This document shows, in pieces, positions 52,653-60,523 of a DNA stretch of 64,000 nucleotides. Made by a program: the position numbers and the translations under genes. Numbering within the stretch: the stretch's first letter is position 1; every line of letters starts with the position of its first letter. The notes under the pieces are model-generated. The model made no database searches, was not told the DNA's origin, and saw only the letters and a program-made list of their open reading frames with translations. Source of the stretch: JAWLHU01 sp041690255 (GTDB taxonomy: Bacteria; Bacillota; Sulfobacillia; Symbiobacteriales; Symbiobacteriaceae); NCBI GenBank assembly GCA_041690255.1, contig JAWLHU010000022.1:1-64000 (forward strand). Reading direction: 5' to 3'.

Positions 52653-54445
52653 GGGAACACCTCCATCAGCATCCGACAGAACGACGGGAGATCTGGCGCC
52701 CGCCGAAGGAGTTCCAGCAGTGAGCGCCGGTCGTACCAGTACAACTGCGGGGCATCGAGCTGCTCCTCATTCCGTTGAGGACCGAAGGGTCCGTCGTCAA
52801 GGTGGACGGAGATTGATCCGCCACCGGCTCCCATGCGCTTGGCAGCCAGTCGGTCAATACGGGCCGCATGCTGCCCCGGGCCGTTTCCAAGGTGATCGAG
52901 GAGCAACAGGAGATGGGGGCGCCCATCTGTGCCGTAGCAGCGGTCGAGGAAGCCTTCATAGAGGTACTCTGGTACCGTCTCCTCATCGCCGCCCAGAACG
53001 GTGAGCGTAAAGTCAGCGCAATCGGCGGTGAACTGTGGTTGTGCGATGCACAGTCTGGGCTGGACCCCACCGGCCTGGAGTACGTACAGTGCCTCAATCA
53101 GCCGGCGAATCGCCCGCAGTTCTGACCGTTCCTCCCAGAAATCCGGGTTCGTGCGGTTGGACCCACAAAGTAGTGATGTAAGCACGTCCCGCAACCGACT
53201 CGGTGACAGGCGCTGCAACTCGCACCCCACCGTCTGCCAAGCAGTCTTCAGCTCCGAAAGGATATCCTGGCACTGGGTCAGGGGTTGCCGACGAGCTGCG
53301 GAAGGGCTGGCAGGGGCTACCGCCTCTCCGACCACATGCTGAAGGGCGTGGATCGAGGATCCATTTCGCAGGACAAGACCCTGCTCAATCAGGTGGAGCC
53401 ACCCATGCGTGATCGGTTCCCGCAGGGCCCCGGCGTGGCGGGCAACCCCGGAGCGCGGCTGGAAGAGGAAGCGGTGGGCTGCCGGGGCTCCCGTACGGAA
53501 CTCCAGCCGGGTCAACTCGAAGTCACCAGCCTGCTTCCGCCTGTAGAGGCGGGGGAGGTCATCGAAATGGGTGTCGGGGCGGGTCGGAGGCCAGTCGCCC
53601 TTGGAGCAACAAATGCAGGTCTGACCACTGGCCCCCGCCCGATTCACGAAGAGGACGGCCTCGAACCGGCTGCCCGGGAGGGTTAGCATCTGCCGCGCAG
53701 CGTGGTGAAAGTCGCTGTGGTCGGGCCGGGCGTTGTCCTGGAGCACGAAGAGGTAGGTCGGAGGCGGGAGCCTCTCCTCCGCCCTGGAGAGATGCTGCAA
53801 CTGCTGCCAGAGCCAGGTCGGTACATCGCCGCCATCCTCGAGCACGGCTATGAAGTCATAGCAGAGCAACAGGCTGAACGAACGGCTCTCTGCGGTCATG
53901 TAGAGAACCTGATTGCCGCGGTACATGATACCCGCCCGCTGCTCCTGGGGGTTGGGGCGGAGTTTCGCCTGAAGGAAGCGATGCAACTGCCCATTTCGGT
54001 CCTTAACCCAACAGACTGCGGCGTTAACCCATTCGTACTCCAGGTCGCGCGCATGGGCGATCAACGGAGAGCTCTCCTCGGCGTTTTCCAGGAGACGGAG
54101 CCAGCGCTCAGGGGAGATTGCATCCAGCCCGGAAAGACAGACAGCGTTCGCGGGGAGCAGATCCCGCACCAGGCTTTCGCATGTCTCGAACTGGTCTGAG
54201 GGCAAGGCATACTCCGGCAGGACGGTAAAAAGACTGTGCTGCACCTGCGGCCCAAAGGAGCGTTGGGCCAGTTCCAGGGCCGAGCGGAGGGTCTGAACCT
54301 GGACCTGGCAGAGCGCCGGGTTCAGTCGGTAACCCGCCTGGCCCAGATCGAGATCAACATGCGGTTGGACCAGGATCATGCTGGTCTGAGCGTGCGCCTG
54401 TGGCCAGTCAACCAGGCGGTTCAGGGGCACGACGCGCAACTCCAA
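52637..54445 (-). CDS. Nitrilase-superfamily (CN hydrolase) protein, first gene of the SMC operon
   Basis: A 602-aa protein from a TTG start at 54445, with AAGGAG ten bases upstream; the frame is open to 54562 but that part lacks homology. Residues about 20-290 follow the carbon-nitrogen hydrolase fold: VLPEYALP gives Glu78, FLQAKLRPNP gives Lys161 and LLLCYDF gives Cys195, the Glu-Lys-Cys triad with normal spacing. The last 300 residues contain no known motif (QPRLCIAQPQF, LYWYDRRSLLELL). Cleavage of an amide or nitrile is expected; the target could be a metabolite or a protein side chain. It overlaps the SMC-like gene, so the products are made together. Confidence 0.78.
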   Translation of the reverse strand: MELRVVPLNRLVDWPQAHAQTSMILVQPHVDLDLGQAGYRLNPALCQVQVQTLRSALELAQRSFGPQVQHSLFTVLPEYALPSDQFETCESLVRDLLPANAVCLSGLDAISPERWLRLLENAEESSPLIAHARDLEYEWVNAAVCWVKDRNGQLHRFLQAKLRPNPQEQRAGIMYRGNQVLYMTAESRSFSLLLCYDFIAVLEDGGDVPTWLWQQLQHLSRAEERLPPPTYLFVLQDNARPDHSDFHHAARQMLTLPGSRFEAVLFVNRAGASGQTCICCSKGDWPPTRPDTHFDDLPRLYRRKQAGDFELTRLEFRTGAPAAHRFLFQPRSGVARHAGALREPITHGWLHLIEQGLVLRNGSSIHALQHVVGEAVAPASPSAARRQPLTQCQDILSELKTAWQTVGCELQRLSPSRLRDVLTSLLCGSNRTNPDFWEERSELRAIRRLIEALYVLQAGGVQPRLCIAQPQFTADCADFTLTVLGGDEETVPEYLYEGFLDRCYGTDGRPHLLLLLDHLGNGPGQHAARIDRLAAKRMGAGGGSISVHLDDGPFGPQRNEEQLDAPQLYWYDRRSLLELLRRAPDLPSFCRMLMEVFPWRVA

Positions 54446-54536
54446 TGTCGTACGACTCCTTGCGGAGCGGAGTGGATAATGAGTCTCAAGAGGCAGTGTA
54501 CAGGGAAAGGCTGGTAGAAAGCAGTCGAAAACTGTC

Positions 54537-54562
54537 GTGTCGAACGAAAGATCGATCGACAC
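54537..54562. promoter_or_regulatory. Inverted repeat upstream of the SMC/nitrilase operon
   Basis: GTGTCGA (54537-54543) and TCGACAC (54556-54562) form a 7-bp inverted repeat separated by 12 bases. TGTCGAA at 54538-54544 equals the 0A-box core, so Spo0A or another regulator could bind here. Located about 95-115 bases upstream of the TTG start. Confidence 0.4.
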
Positions 54563-54585
54563 GGTACCTTATTATACACAGTACC

Positions 54586-54614
54586 TTGACATGCATAGTA
54601 CTGTTGTGTACACT
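54586..54614 (+). promoter_or_regulatory. Sigma-A promoter of padR with overlapping operator
   Basis: TTGACA (54586-54591), 17-nt spacer, TACACT (54609-54614). The motif TACACAGTAC just upstream (about 54575-54584) and TACACTGTAC at the -10 (54609-54618) are near-identical half-palindromes around GTACA/TGTAC, a likely PadR autoregulatory site. Confidence 0.7.
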
Positions 54615-54637
54615 GTACCATAGCAGGAGGGACCAGC

Positions 54638-54985
54638 ATGGATCTAACCAGTGAATGGAACTCCCAGTTGCGCCGTGGTCTATTGGAGTTCTGCATTCTG
54701 TCCCTGATCGAGACGAGTCCGCGTTACGGCTACGAGATCGTGACCAAACTTGCCGAATCCCCCCAACTGGCGGCCGGTGAGGGGACGGTCTATCCCTTGC
54801 TCCGCCGGCTGCGAAAGGACGGATGGCTCGACACCTTCTGGCAGGAGTCCGTCTCGGGCCCGCCCCGCCAGTACTATCGGCCTACGCCTCTGGGGCAGCA
54901 GGTGCTGCGCGCGATGCGGCAGGAGTGGGCGCAACTTGTCCAAGCTGTCAACCAGTTTTCGGAAGGAGGGGCTGACCCCACATGA
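54638..54985 (+). CDS. padR: PadR family transcriptional regulator
   Basis: A 115-aa winged-helix repressor. LRRGLLEFCILSLIETSPRYGYEIVTKL and GEGTVYPLLRRLRKDGWLD are the PadR recognition core. The C-terminal dimerisation helix is short, as in PadR-s2 proteins. CAGGAGGG lies eight bases before ATG. It overlaps the next gene by four bases and probably represses its own operon through the GTACA/TGTAC sites. Confidence 0.93.
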   Translation: MDLTSEWNSQLRRGLLEFCILSLIETSPRYGYEIVTKLAESPQLAAGEGTVYPLLRRLRKDGWLDTFWQESVSGPPRQYYRPTPLGQQVLRAMRQEWAQLVQAVNQFSEGGADPT

Positions 54986-55536
54986 GCACCCAGCAGACCT
55001 TGGTTCAGCGCTATCTACAGGACTTCCGTTCCTACCTGGGCCAGTTGGGGGAGCAGGACCGGAGCGAACTCTGTCTGGAGATCGAGTCCCATATTCACGA
55101 AGCGCTCAGCGCCGGTCATCCCCTGGCGGACGTCCTGGAACGGCTGGGTCCGGCGAAGCGGTTGGCTAAGGCTTACACCGCAGAGCTCTTCCTCGATGCT
55201 CCCGCCGGACAGGGCCCCAGCCTGCGTCAGCTTACGAAGGCCGCCGGTATTCTGGCGGGGACCAGTCTTTCCTCGCTCATCCTGGTCCCCCCGCTCTTCG
55301 TCGTCGGGGTGGGGTTTCTCGCCAGCGGCATCCTCGCGGTTGTCCTGGCTCTGATCAGCTTCTTCGTGCCATCGTTGGTCACCGTGACCGATAACATCAT
55401 CTCGAAGCCTGCTGCGTCGGCACTGGCTGTCGTATTAGGTGTGGTCATCGCCCTGGTGGGCTGGGGAGCGCTAGCTCTTCTGAGGCGATATCTTGCATTC
55501 CTCACAAGGACCTATCGGAGGACATTCGCCGCATGA
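54982..55536 (+). CDS. DUF1700/HAAS-domain membrane protein
   Basis: A 184-aa protein: an N-terminal HAAS-like helical domain (YLQDFRSYLGQLGEQDRSELCLEIESHIHEAL ... DVLERLGPAKRLAKAYTAEL) and two to three membrane helices (ILAGTSLSSLILVPPLFVVGVGFLASGILAVVLALISFFV region and VVLGVVIALVGWGALALL). Such proteins are nearly always encoded beside PadR-s2 regulators and are thought to work as membrane sensors or anti-sigma-like factors. Start overlaps padR and its stop overlaps the GNAT gene by four bases each. Confidence 0.88.
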   Translation: MSTQQTLVQRYLQDFRSYLGQLGEQDRSELCLEIESHIHEALSAGHPLADVLERLGPAKRLAKAYTAELFLDAPAGQGPSLRQLTKAAGILAGTSLSSLILVPPLFVVGVGFLASGILAVVLALISFFVPSLVTVTDNIISKPAASALAVVLGVVIALVGWGALALLRRYLAFLTRTYRRTFAA

Positions 55537-56018
55537 GCACGCTGCAGATACGGTTTCCTCAATCGCCCGCGGACCAGGCATGGCTTACCGATCTCTGGCG
55601 GGAGGAGTGGGGCGGCGAGACCATGATCTCACGAGGTCAAACCTACCGTCTGAGCGACCTCCAGCCCCTTATTGCATGGGCCGGTGGCAACAGGGTCGGT
55701 CTGGCCACCTACTACATATCTGGGGATGCGTGCGAACTCATTAGCCTGAATGCTCAGGTTACCGGAAAGGGTGTCGGAACCGCCCTGCTGGCTACTCTGG
55801 AGAATGTGGCGCGGCAGGATGGCTGTCGGCGGGTCTGGCTGATCACATCGAACGATAATGTCGATGCGCTCCGCTTCTACCAACAGCGGGGCTATCGGTT
55901 GACCGCCCTTCACCTGAACGCAGTTGATGAAGCCCGGAAACTGAAGCCATCGATTCCTTTGATCGGGCACAATGGCATCCCCATTCACGATGAATGGGAG
56001 ATGACAAAGCCGCTGTAA
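55533..56018 (+). CDS. GNAT family N-acetyltransferase
   Basis: A 161-aa enzyme. The acetyl-CoA loop VTGKGVGTALL and the following VWLITSNDNVDALRFYQQRGYRL are standard GNAT features. Substrate unknown. Third gene of the padR operon through a four-base overlap; the WYL regulator gene starts 18 bases after it. Confidence 0.9.
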   Translation: MSTLQIRFPQSPADQAWLTDLWREEWGGETMISRGQTYRLSDLQPLIAWAGGNRVGLATYYISGDACELISLNAQVTGKGVGTALLATLENVARQDGCRRVWLITSNDNVDALRFYQQRGYRLTALHLNAVDEARKLKPSIPLIGHNGIPIHDEWEMTKPL

Positions 56019-56035
56019 GACAGGAGGCCGGGCCC

Positions 56036-57001
56036 ATGGCCAAAGCGGACAACCTGCTCGCAGTCCTCTGGCTCCTGCGGTCCCGCCGGCGGGTGACCGC
56101 GGCCCAGATCGCAGAGTCTCTGGAGATCAGCGTGCGCACAGCCTATCGCTATATCGATGCCCTCTCCGCCAGCGGGGTCCCGGTCGTGGCCGAGTCCGGG
56201 CCCGATGGTGGCTACTCCCTGCCGGAGAGCTTCCGCACCGCCCCGCTCTTCTTTGAGACGCTCGAGCTTGTCTCCCTCTTTCAAGCCAGCCTCTTTGCAG
56301 AGCAGGCCGGGTATCCCCACAGCGCAGCACTGGAGTCAGCGCTGGCGAAGGTAAGGCGGAACATCTCCCCCGATCAGGCCTCCGATTTGGAGCGGCATAC
56401 GACAGGATTCGTGGTCGTCCCCTCCCGACGGGGCGGACCGGTGGAGCCGTGGCTGCCAGAATTGGAGCGGGCCGTGGCGAAGGAGCAGACCCTGGAACTG
56501 CTCTACGCAAAGCCCAACGGGGAGGAGCCCGAGCAGCGGGTGGTCGATCCATATGGTCTGGTCTACCGAGCGGGTCTCTGGTACGTGCAAGGTTTCTGCC
56601 ACATACGACAGGCCCTGCGTGACTTCCGGGTCGACCGACTTTGCGCGGTGCGTCAGACCGGGGCGAGCTTCCGGCGTCCGGCGGATTATCGGCCGACCGG
56701 CGAGTACGATGACCACTGGATCGAGGAGCGCCTTCAGCAAGGTGAGCTGACCCTCGTCCGCCTGACCGGTGACCCACCAGCCATAACGGCTCTTTGCGAG
56801 CACTGGTATCTGAGTCGCTGCCTTGTGGAGCGAAGAGGGAAGATGGCCGTCTTCCGCATCGATCCCACTGGACTGCAACACACCGCCGCTCAACTGGCCA
56901 GCCTGGGTGCGGCCGTCACGATTGTAGAACCGATATCGCTTCGTCGGGCGGTGGCCGAGATCCTGAACCGGTGGCTCGCTCATCATCAACAAGATCCCTG
57001 A
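56036..57001 (+). CDS. HTH-WYL transcriptional regulator (YafY/DeoR-like)
   Basis: A 321-aa DNA-binding protein. N-terminal helix-turn-helix (LLRSRRRVTAAQIAESLEISVRTAYRYIDAL), then the WYL core in which GLVYRAGLWYVQGFCH supplies the W-Y-L positions, followed by a WCX C-terminus. WYL domains bind ligands or nucleic acid and often control defence or stress genes. ATG 56036 follows CAGGAGG; an in-frame ATG at 55994 overlaps the GNAT gene and lacks a site. Confidence 0.92.
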   Translation: MAKADNLLAVLWLLRSRRRVTAAQIAESLEISVRTAYRYIDALSASGVPVVAESGPDGGYSLPESFRTAPLFFETLELVSLFQASLFAEQAGYPHSAALESALAKVRRNISPDQASDLERHTTGFVVVPSRRGGPVEPWLPELERAVAKEQTLELLYAKPNGEEPEQRVVDPYGLVYRAGLWYVQGFCHIRQALRDFRVDRLCAVRQTGASFRRPADYRPTGEYDDHWIEERLQQGELTLVRLTGDPPAITALCEHWYLSRCLVERRGKMAVFRIDPTGLQHTAAQLASLGAAVTIVEPISLRRAVAEILNRWLAHHQQDP

Positions 57002-57021
57002 CCATGGTTGTCAGGGATCTT
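56991..57021 (+). terminator. Terminator of the padR-WYL operon
   Basis: AAGATCCCTGAC / GTCAGGGATCTT (56991-57002, 57010-57021), a 12-bp perfect stem overlapping the WYL stop codon. Confidence 0.75.
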
Positions 57022-57045
57022 CCGTTATGATGGGGGCGGAGGTGG

Positions 57046-58299
57046 ATGATAAGAATGTTGCAGCGTTTTGCAGCCGCGGCCCCCTTGCGTCGCCGAGACT
57101 TCCGGCTCTTCTGGATCGGGCAGTTCATCTCACAGCTTGGGGACAATATTCACTTGGTTGCCCTGAACTGGCTGACCTGGCAGCTGACCGGCTCCGGTGC
57201 CGCCCTCGCGACGATCACGCTCTGTGCCACGATTCCCTCGGTCGCCATGATGCTGGTGGGCGGGGCGGTCGTTGATCGGTTCTCCCGCCGTCTCATGACG
57301 ATCTGGTCCGATCTGATTCGCGGGGCCATACTGCTTGGGGCAGCCGGGTTGCAGGTGACCGGTATACTCCAGGTCTGGCACCTGTACGTTGTGGCGGCGA
57401 TCTTCGGCTTTGTCAGCGCCTTTGCCCGCCCGGCCTTCCGGGCACTCCTCCAATCCCTTGTGCAGGCCGACGATCTGGTCGCTGCCAACGGGCTGATGTC
57501 GGCGGGCTCAACTGCGGCCGGGGTGGCCGGTCCGGCGCTCGGTGGCCTGATCATGGCGCTGGGCGGTGCCAGTCTGGCCTTCGCTCTTGACGGTATCTCC
57601 TTCCTCGTGGCGGCGTTCGCCCTTCTCTCCGCCCATCCGATTGAGCCGCCCCGGGTCACGACGGCAGGCCCCATTCGGCTGAAGTGCCTCTTGACCGACA
57701 TGCGGGAGGCAGTCCGATTGCTGGCGGGGCAGCCGTTTCTCCTCGGTACCATTGGAGCCATGTCCCTCATTATCGTCACTGGACAGGGACCGATCGTCCT
57801 CCTCCGGGCTTGGGTGGCCGAGCAGACCGGGGGTGGGGTGCAGGCGCTCTCCCTCTCCTATAGCTTCTTCGCAGCCGGCATGTTCCTGACCGTCACCCTC
57901 CTGACCGGGCTCAAGGTCAGGCGTCACCGGGAGCTGCTGATCTATCTCGGTATGGCGGTTGCGGGGCTGGGGGAGGTGGGGTTCGCCCATGTCGCGGCGC
58001 CCTGGCAGATGTGGCTGCTCGATTTTGGCCTTGGTATCTCGGTCATGGTCCACGGGGTGGTCTGGCCCGCCTTGCTTCAGGAGCGGATTCCCGCTGAAGC
58101 GATGGGGCGGGTAGCGGCGATCGACCAGTTCGGTATGTCGATCCTCTACCCGGCTGGAGTGGCGCTGATCGGTGTGCTTTCGGTCGCCCCCGGGCCAGGC
58201 TGGACGCTCGCCCTTGGAGGGTGGCTCACGTTCGCCGTGGCGGTAGCCGGGGGGCTCTTCCTGGTCCCCGTAAACCGGCCCCAGCCTGCTCGGTCTTAG
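57046..58299 (+). CDS. MFS transporter (enterobactin exporter/EntS-like group)
   Basis: A 417-aa protein with about 12 membrane helices. FRLFWIGQFISQLGDNIHLVALNWLTWQLTG at the start and VDRFSRRLMTIWSDLIRG (MFS loop 2-3 motif) are characteristic of the MFS_3/EntS group. Two starts are possible, 57046 and 57055; GGAGG at 57038 is too close to the first and a little far from the second. The substrate cannot be told. It stands alone between terminators. Confidence 0.9.
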   Translation: MIRMLQRFAAAAPLRRRDFRLFWIGQFISQLGDNIHLVALNWLTWQLTGSGAALATITLCATIPSVAMMLVGGAVVDRFSRRLMTIWSDLIRGAILLGAAGLQVTGILQVWHLYVVAAIFGFVSAFARPAFRALLQSLVQADDLVAANGLMSAGSTAAGVAGPALGGLIMALGGASLAFALDGISFLVAAFALLSAHPIEPPRVTTAGPIRLKCLLTDMREAVRLLAGQPFLLGTIGAMSLIIVTGQGPIVLLRAWVAEQTGGGVQALSLSYSFFAAGMFLTVTLLTGLKVRRHRELLIYLGMAVAGLGEVGFAHVAAPWQMWLLDFGLGISVMVHGVVWPALLQERIPAEAMGRVAAIDQFGMSILYPAGVALIGVLSVAPGPGWTLALGGWLTFAVAVAGGLFLVPVNRPQPARS

Positions 58300-58431
58300 T
58301 CTGTCATTACGGGACTGGTCGACAACTATACCGACTGACTGTGAACGAGATGGCGCAATAGAAGCAGCGGGTTTCGCGACGTTACCGTCGCCCTAAACGG
58401 AGTGCCGGATAGCGAACGCTCAGTAGTTGAA

Positions 58432-58466
58432 AGGCGAGGCCGCTCACGATTGTGATGGCCTCGCCT
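58432..58466. terminator. Hairpin between MFS and DUF2161 genes
   Basis: AGGCGAGGCC / GGCCTCGCCT (58432-58441, 58457-58466), followed by ATTCTGTCT on the plus strand. It touches the stop codon of the DUF2161 gene. Nothing else was recognised in 58300-58431. Confidence 0.65.
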
Positions 58467-59160
58467 ATTCTGTCTGCTTGCCGGCTGCGACAACGTCGGC
58501 ATAGAGGTTGAGCGCCTGTTCACCCTTTGGGGTGACCCGATAGACGCCCTTCTCCACACGCTCGAACCAGCCGTATACATCGCGCTGAAGGGCCGTAGTC
58601 GCCTTGGGCACACCCGTCTCGGTGCGGATCGCCTTGGTTGTGCTTGGCCCCTTCTCTTGCAGGTAGGCCGCGATGCGTAGAGCCTCTTCCCGGTAGGCGG
58701 TTACAACCGGTCGCCGGGTTACACCGCCCGTGTTGTGATCCCCGGAGCGTCTCTGGAACTCCTTGAGGAGACGTCCTCGCATTTTGGGCTGCTTCCGGGG
58801 TTTGTAGCTCTCTGGGTCGCAGATGATCTCCACGGTCGGTTTCTGGCCCGTGAAGTGGACAAATATGAGACCGAGCCCCAGCCGGCGGCACAGGGACCGA
58901 ATCTCACTCCACCTGGGGCCGTTGCGGGTCCGGCGGGGGGCCTCCACCGCCAGGTAGACCACCTCGGTCACGCTCTGGCGTTGAATCCCCTGCAGGAGGA
59001 GGGCCAGGTTGAAGGCGACCTTCAACTCTACCACGACAACCTCCTCATCGCGCACTCCGACCAGGTCGCACCCGTTGACCTCCCCCCGGACGGTATAGCC
59101 CTGATCTTGCAGGAACTCTTTGATCGGAGCGTAGAGATCGCTCTCCTTGCGCACAGCCAC
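58465..59160 (-). CDS. DUF2161 PD-(D/E)XK-fold protein with C-terminal winged helix
   Basis: A 231-aa protein. Residues 1-110 contain a PD-(D/E)XK-like core: VNGCDLVGVRDEEVVVVELKV carries Asp and Glu-x-Lys, followed by a conserved helix LLLQGIQRQSVTE. This matches DUF2161, annotated as a putative PD-(D/E)XK phosphodiesterase. Residues 160-225 look like a winged helix (STTKAIRTETGVPKATTALQRDVYGWF). Start GTG 59160 with GAGAGGTG upstream. Nuclease activity is a family-based guess; no partner methylase is present. Confidence 0.82.
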   Translation of the reverse strand: MAVRKESDLYAPIKEFLQDQGYTVRGEVNGCDLVGVRDEEVVVVELKVAFNLALLLQGIQRQSVTEVVYLAVEAPRRTRNGPRWSEIRSLCRRLGLGLIFVHFTGQKPTVEIICDPESYKPRKQPKMRGRLLKEFQRRSGDHNTGGVTRRPVVTAYREEALRIAAYLQEKGPSTTKAIRTETGVPKATTALQRDVYGWFERVEKGVYRVTPKGEQALNLYADVVAAGKQTE

Positions 59161-59228
59161 CAGCCGATCACCTCTCGCCTGAACTCTTCCGTTCGAGGTC
59201 CCTTACATCCTGCCATTCCCGGAAGAAA

Positions 59229-59250
59229 GGGCACCCCTCGCGGGGTGCCC
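59229..59250 (-). terminator. Terminator of the TDPGT-repeat gene
   Basis: GGGCACCCC / GGGGTGCCC stem (59229-59250) with a TCGC loop, followed on the minus strand by TTTCTTCC. Confidence 0.8.
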
Positions 59251-59261
59251 CTGGTTTGTGG

Positions 59262-60146
59262 TTACTTCCTGCGATTGGATTTGGACTCTCCCTTGGACTT
59301 CTCCTTGGCTTCGTCCTTGCGTTCCTTCGCCTCTTCCTTGTGCTGCTTGGCCTCTTCCTTGCGCTCCTCAGCGGCAGCCTTCTTCTCGTCCGAGACGGAC
59401 TGGCCGTAGTTCTTGTACTCGCCCGAGTAAGCCTTCGCCTCTACAGTCCCGTCTTCGTTGACCTCGAGCTGGAGGTTGTAACCGGCGGTAATCTGGCTGA
59501 ACTCCTCGGCGGTGAGACCCAGTTCCTCAGCGGTGAAGGTGATCTCCTGACCACCGATCATGACCGTCACGGCGCCGGCCTCTCCCTCAGTGCCCTCCAT
59601 CACGGCGACCACGGAGCCCTTGAACGCAGTGCCCTTCGTCTCGCCTTCCTCGGATTCGGCCACCTCAATGCTCTCGATTGCTGCACCGGTGCCCTTGATC
59701 TCTACGAAGCTGCCGACCTCAATCGCCTGCTCCTCATCTACCAGATCAGCCGTGTAGGGGAAGGTGACTTCCGTGCCGCCGATCATCATCGTAATGGAAC
59801 CGGGGTTCTCACCCTCGGGCAGCACGACCGCCGTGACAACACCCTCCAGCTTAGCCGCTTGGTCGGTGCCCTCCACAGGGGCTTCCGGTTCGGTCCCATC
59901 CACCGGCTCAGTACCGGGGTCAGTGGTGCCAGGGTCGGTGGTACCGGGGTCAGTGGTGCCGGGGTCGGTGGTACCGGGGTCGGTGGTGCCGGGGTCAGTG
60001 GTGCCGGGGTCGGTGGTGCCGGGGTCAGTGGTGCCGGGGTCGGTGACCACAGGGTCGGTCGTTGGCTCTGTGGTGTCCGCCAGTGCAGTACCGGAAACCA
60101 TGGCCAGAATCATCAGGGACGCCAGTGAGACTCGCAGGAACCGCAT
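59262..60146 (-). CDS. Secreted protein with TDPGT repeats, c-di-GMP riboswitch controlled
   Basis: A 294-aa exported protein. Signal peptide MRFLRVSLASLMILAMVSGTALA, then about nine TDPGT pentapeptide repeats, two related beta-rich units (GSITMMIGGTEVTF and GAVTVMIGGQEITF, each about 60 residues, DUF5666-like), and a highly charged Lys/Glu helical tail (KKAAAEERKEEAKQHKEEAKER). Start 60146 follows AAGGAG at eight bases; other ATGs lie at 60152 and 60206. The riboswitch implies a surface or biofilm role, but no anchoring domain is visible. Confidence 0.82.
   Translation of the reverse strand: MRFLRVSLASLMILAMVSGTALADTTEPTTDPVVTDPGTTDPGTTDPGTTDPGTTDPGTTDPGTTDPGTTDPGTTDPGTEPVDGTEPEAPVEGTDQAAKLEGVVTAVVLPEGENPGSITMMIGGTEVTFPYTADLVDEEQAIEVGSFVEIKGTGAAIESIEVAESEEGETKGTAFKGSVVAVMEGTEGEAGAVTVMIGGQEITFTAEELGLTAEEFSQITAGYNLQLEVNEDGTVEAKAYSGEYKNYGQSVSDEKKAAAEERKEEAKQHKEEAKERKDEAKEKSKGESKSNRRK
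59927..60050. repeat. 15-bp coding tandem repeats (TDPGT)
   Basis: Units of the type CCGGGGTCGGTGGTG / CCGGGGTCAGTGGTG are repeated about eight to nine times in register with the reading frame, encoding (TDPGT)n on the minus strand. Third positions alternate between A and G, so the array is slightly diverged. Copy number is likely to vary between strains. Confidence 0.85.
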
Positions 60147-60218
60147 GACCATCACTCCTTGTGCGTGGTTGCAGCTCCCCGACGTATGGGACAGGTACCA
60201 GAGCACCTGCCCTGCCTG

Positions 60219-60291
60219 ACGGCAACCCGGCTGCCCTTCTTCGAGGGCCCGTGGCTTTGCGTCCCCACCTTACGATGGGTTTGCCTTTATC
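60219..60291 (-). promoter_or_regulatory. Cyclic-di-GMP-I (GEMM) riboswitch
   Basis: On the minus strand the sequence runs AAAGGCAAACCCATCG, TAAGGTGGGGACGCAAAGCC, ACGGGCCCTC, GAAG, AGGGCAGCCGGGTTGCCG. The hallmark GGGACGCAAAGCC, the GCAAACC strand and the closing GGGTTGCC are those of the GEMM-I aptamer. It lies 73 bases upstream of the TDPGT-repeat gene. A hairpin GGGCAGGT / ACCTGTCCC follows without a T-run, so translation rather than termination may be controlled. Confidence 0.92.
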
Positions 60292-60309
60292 GTCGGGACT
60301 TGCAATCAG

Positions 60310-60315
60310 ATTATA
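60310..60315 (-). promoter_or_regulatory. -10 element before the riboswitch
   Basis: A perfect TATAAT on the minus strand (60315-60310) would start transcription about 60303, just ahead of the aptamer. No good -35 at 16-18 bases upstream was found. Confidence 0.5.
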
Positions 60316-60523
60316 CGACAAGACTCAGCCGCAATGAGAGGGTCCCAGGCCAAAATGGGACAATGGTCCCCCCAGTGGAGCGAGAGATCCGTGCCCTCAG
60401 CTCGAACCCCTGGCCGAACTCGGGCCGGCCGGCTCGCCGTTCTTCCCGTGTACGGGGGGCAAGGGACCCACGGCAGCATACCATAATCTTGAGCGTCCGA
60501 GAGGCGACCAAGGAGGTGCTCCC

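Noticed and set aside
59927..60050. GC-rich 15-bp repeats as a regulatory array
   Set aside because: They are in frame and encode TDPGT repeats between a signal peptide and a folded part, so they are coding.
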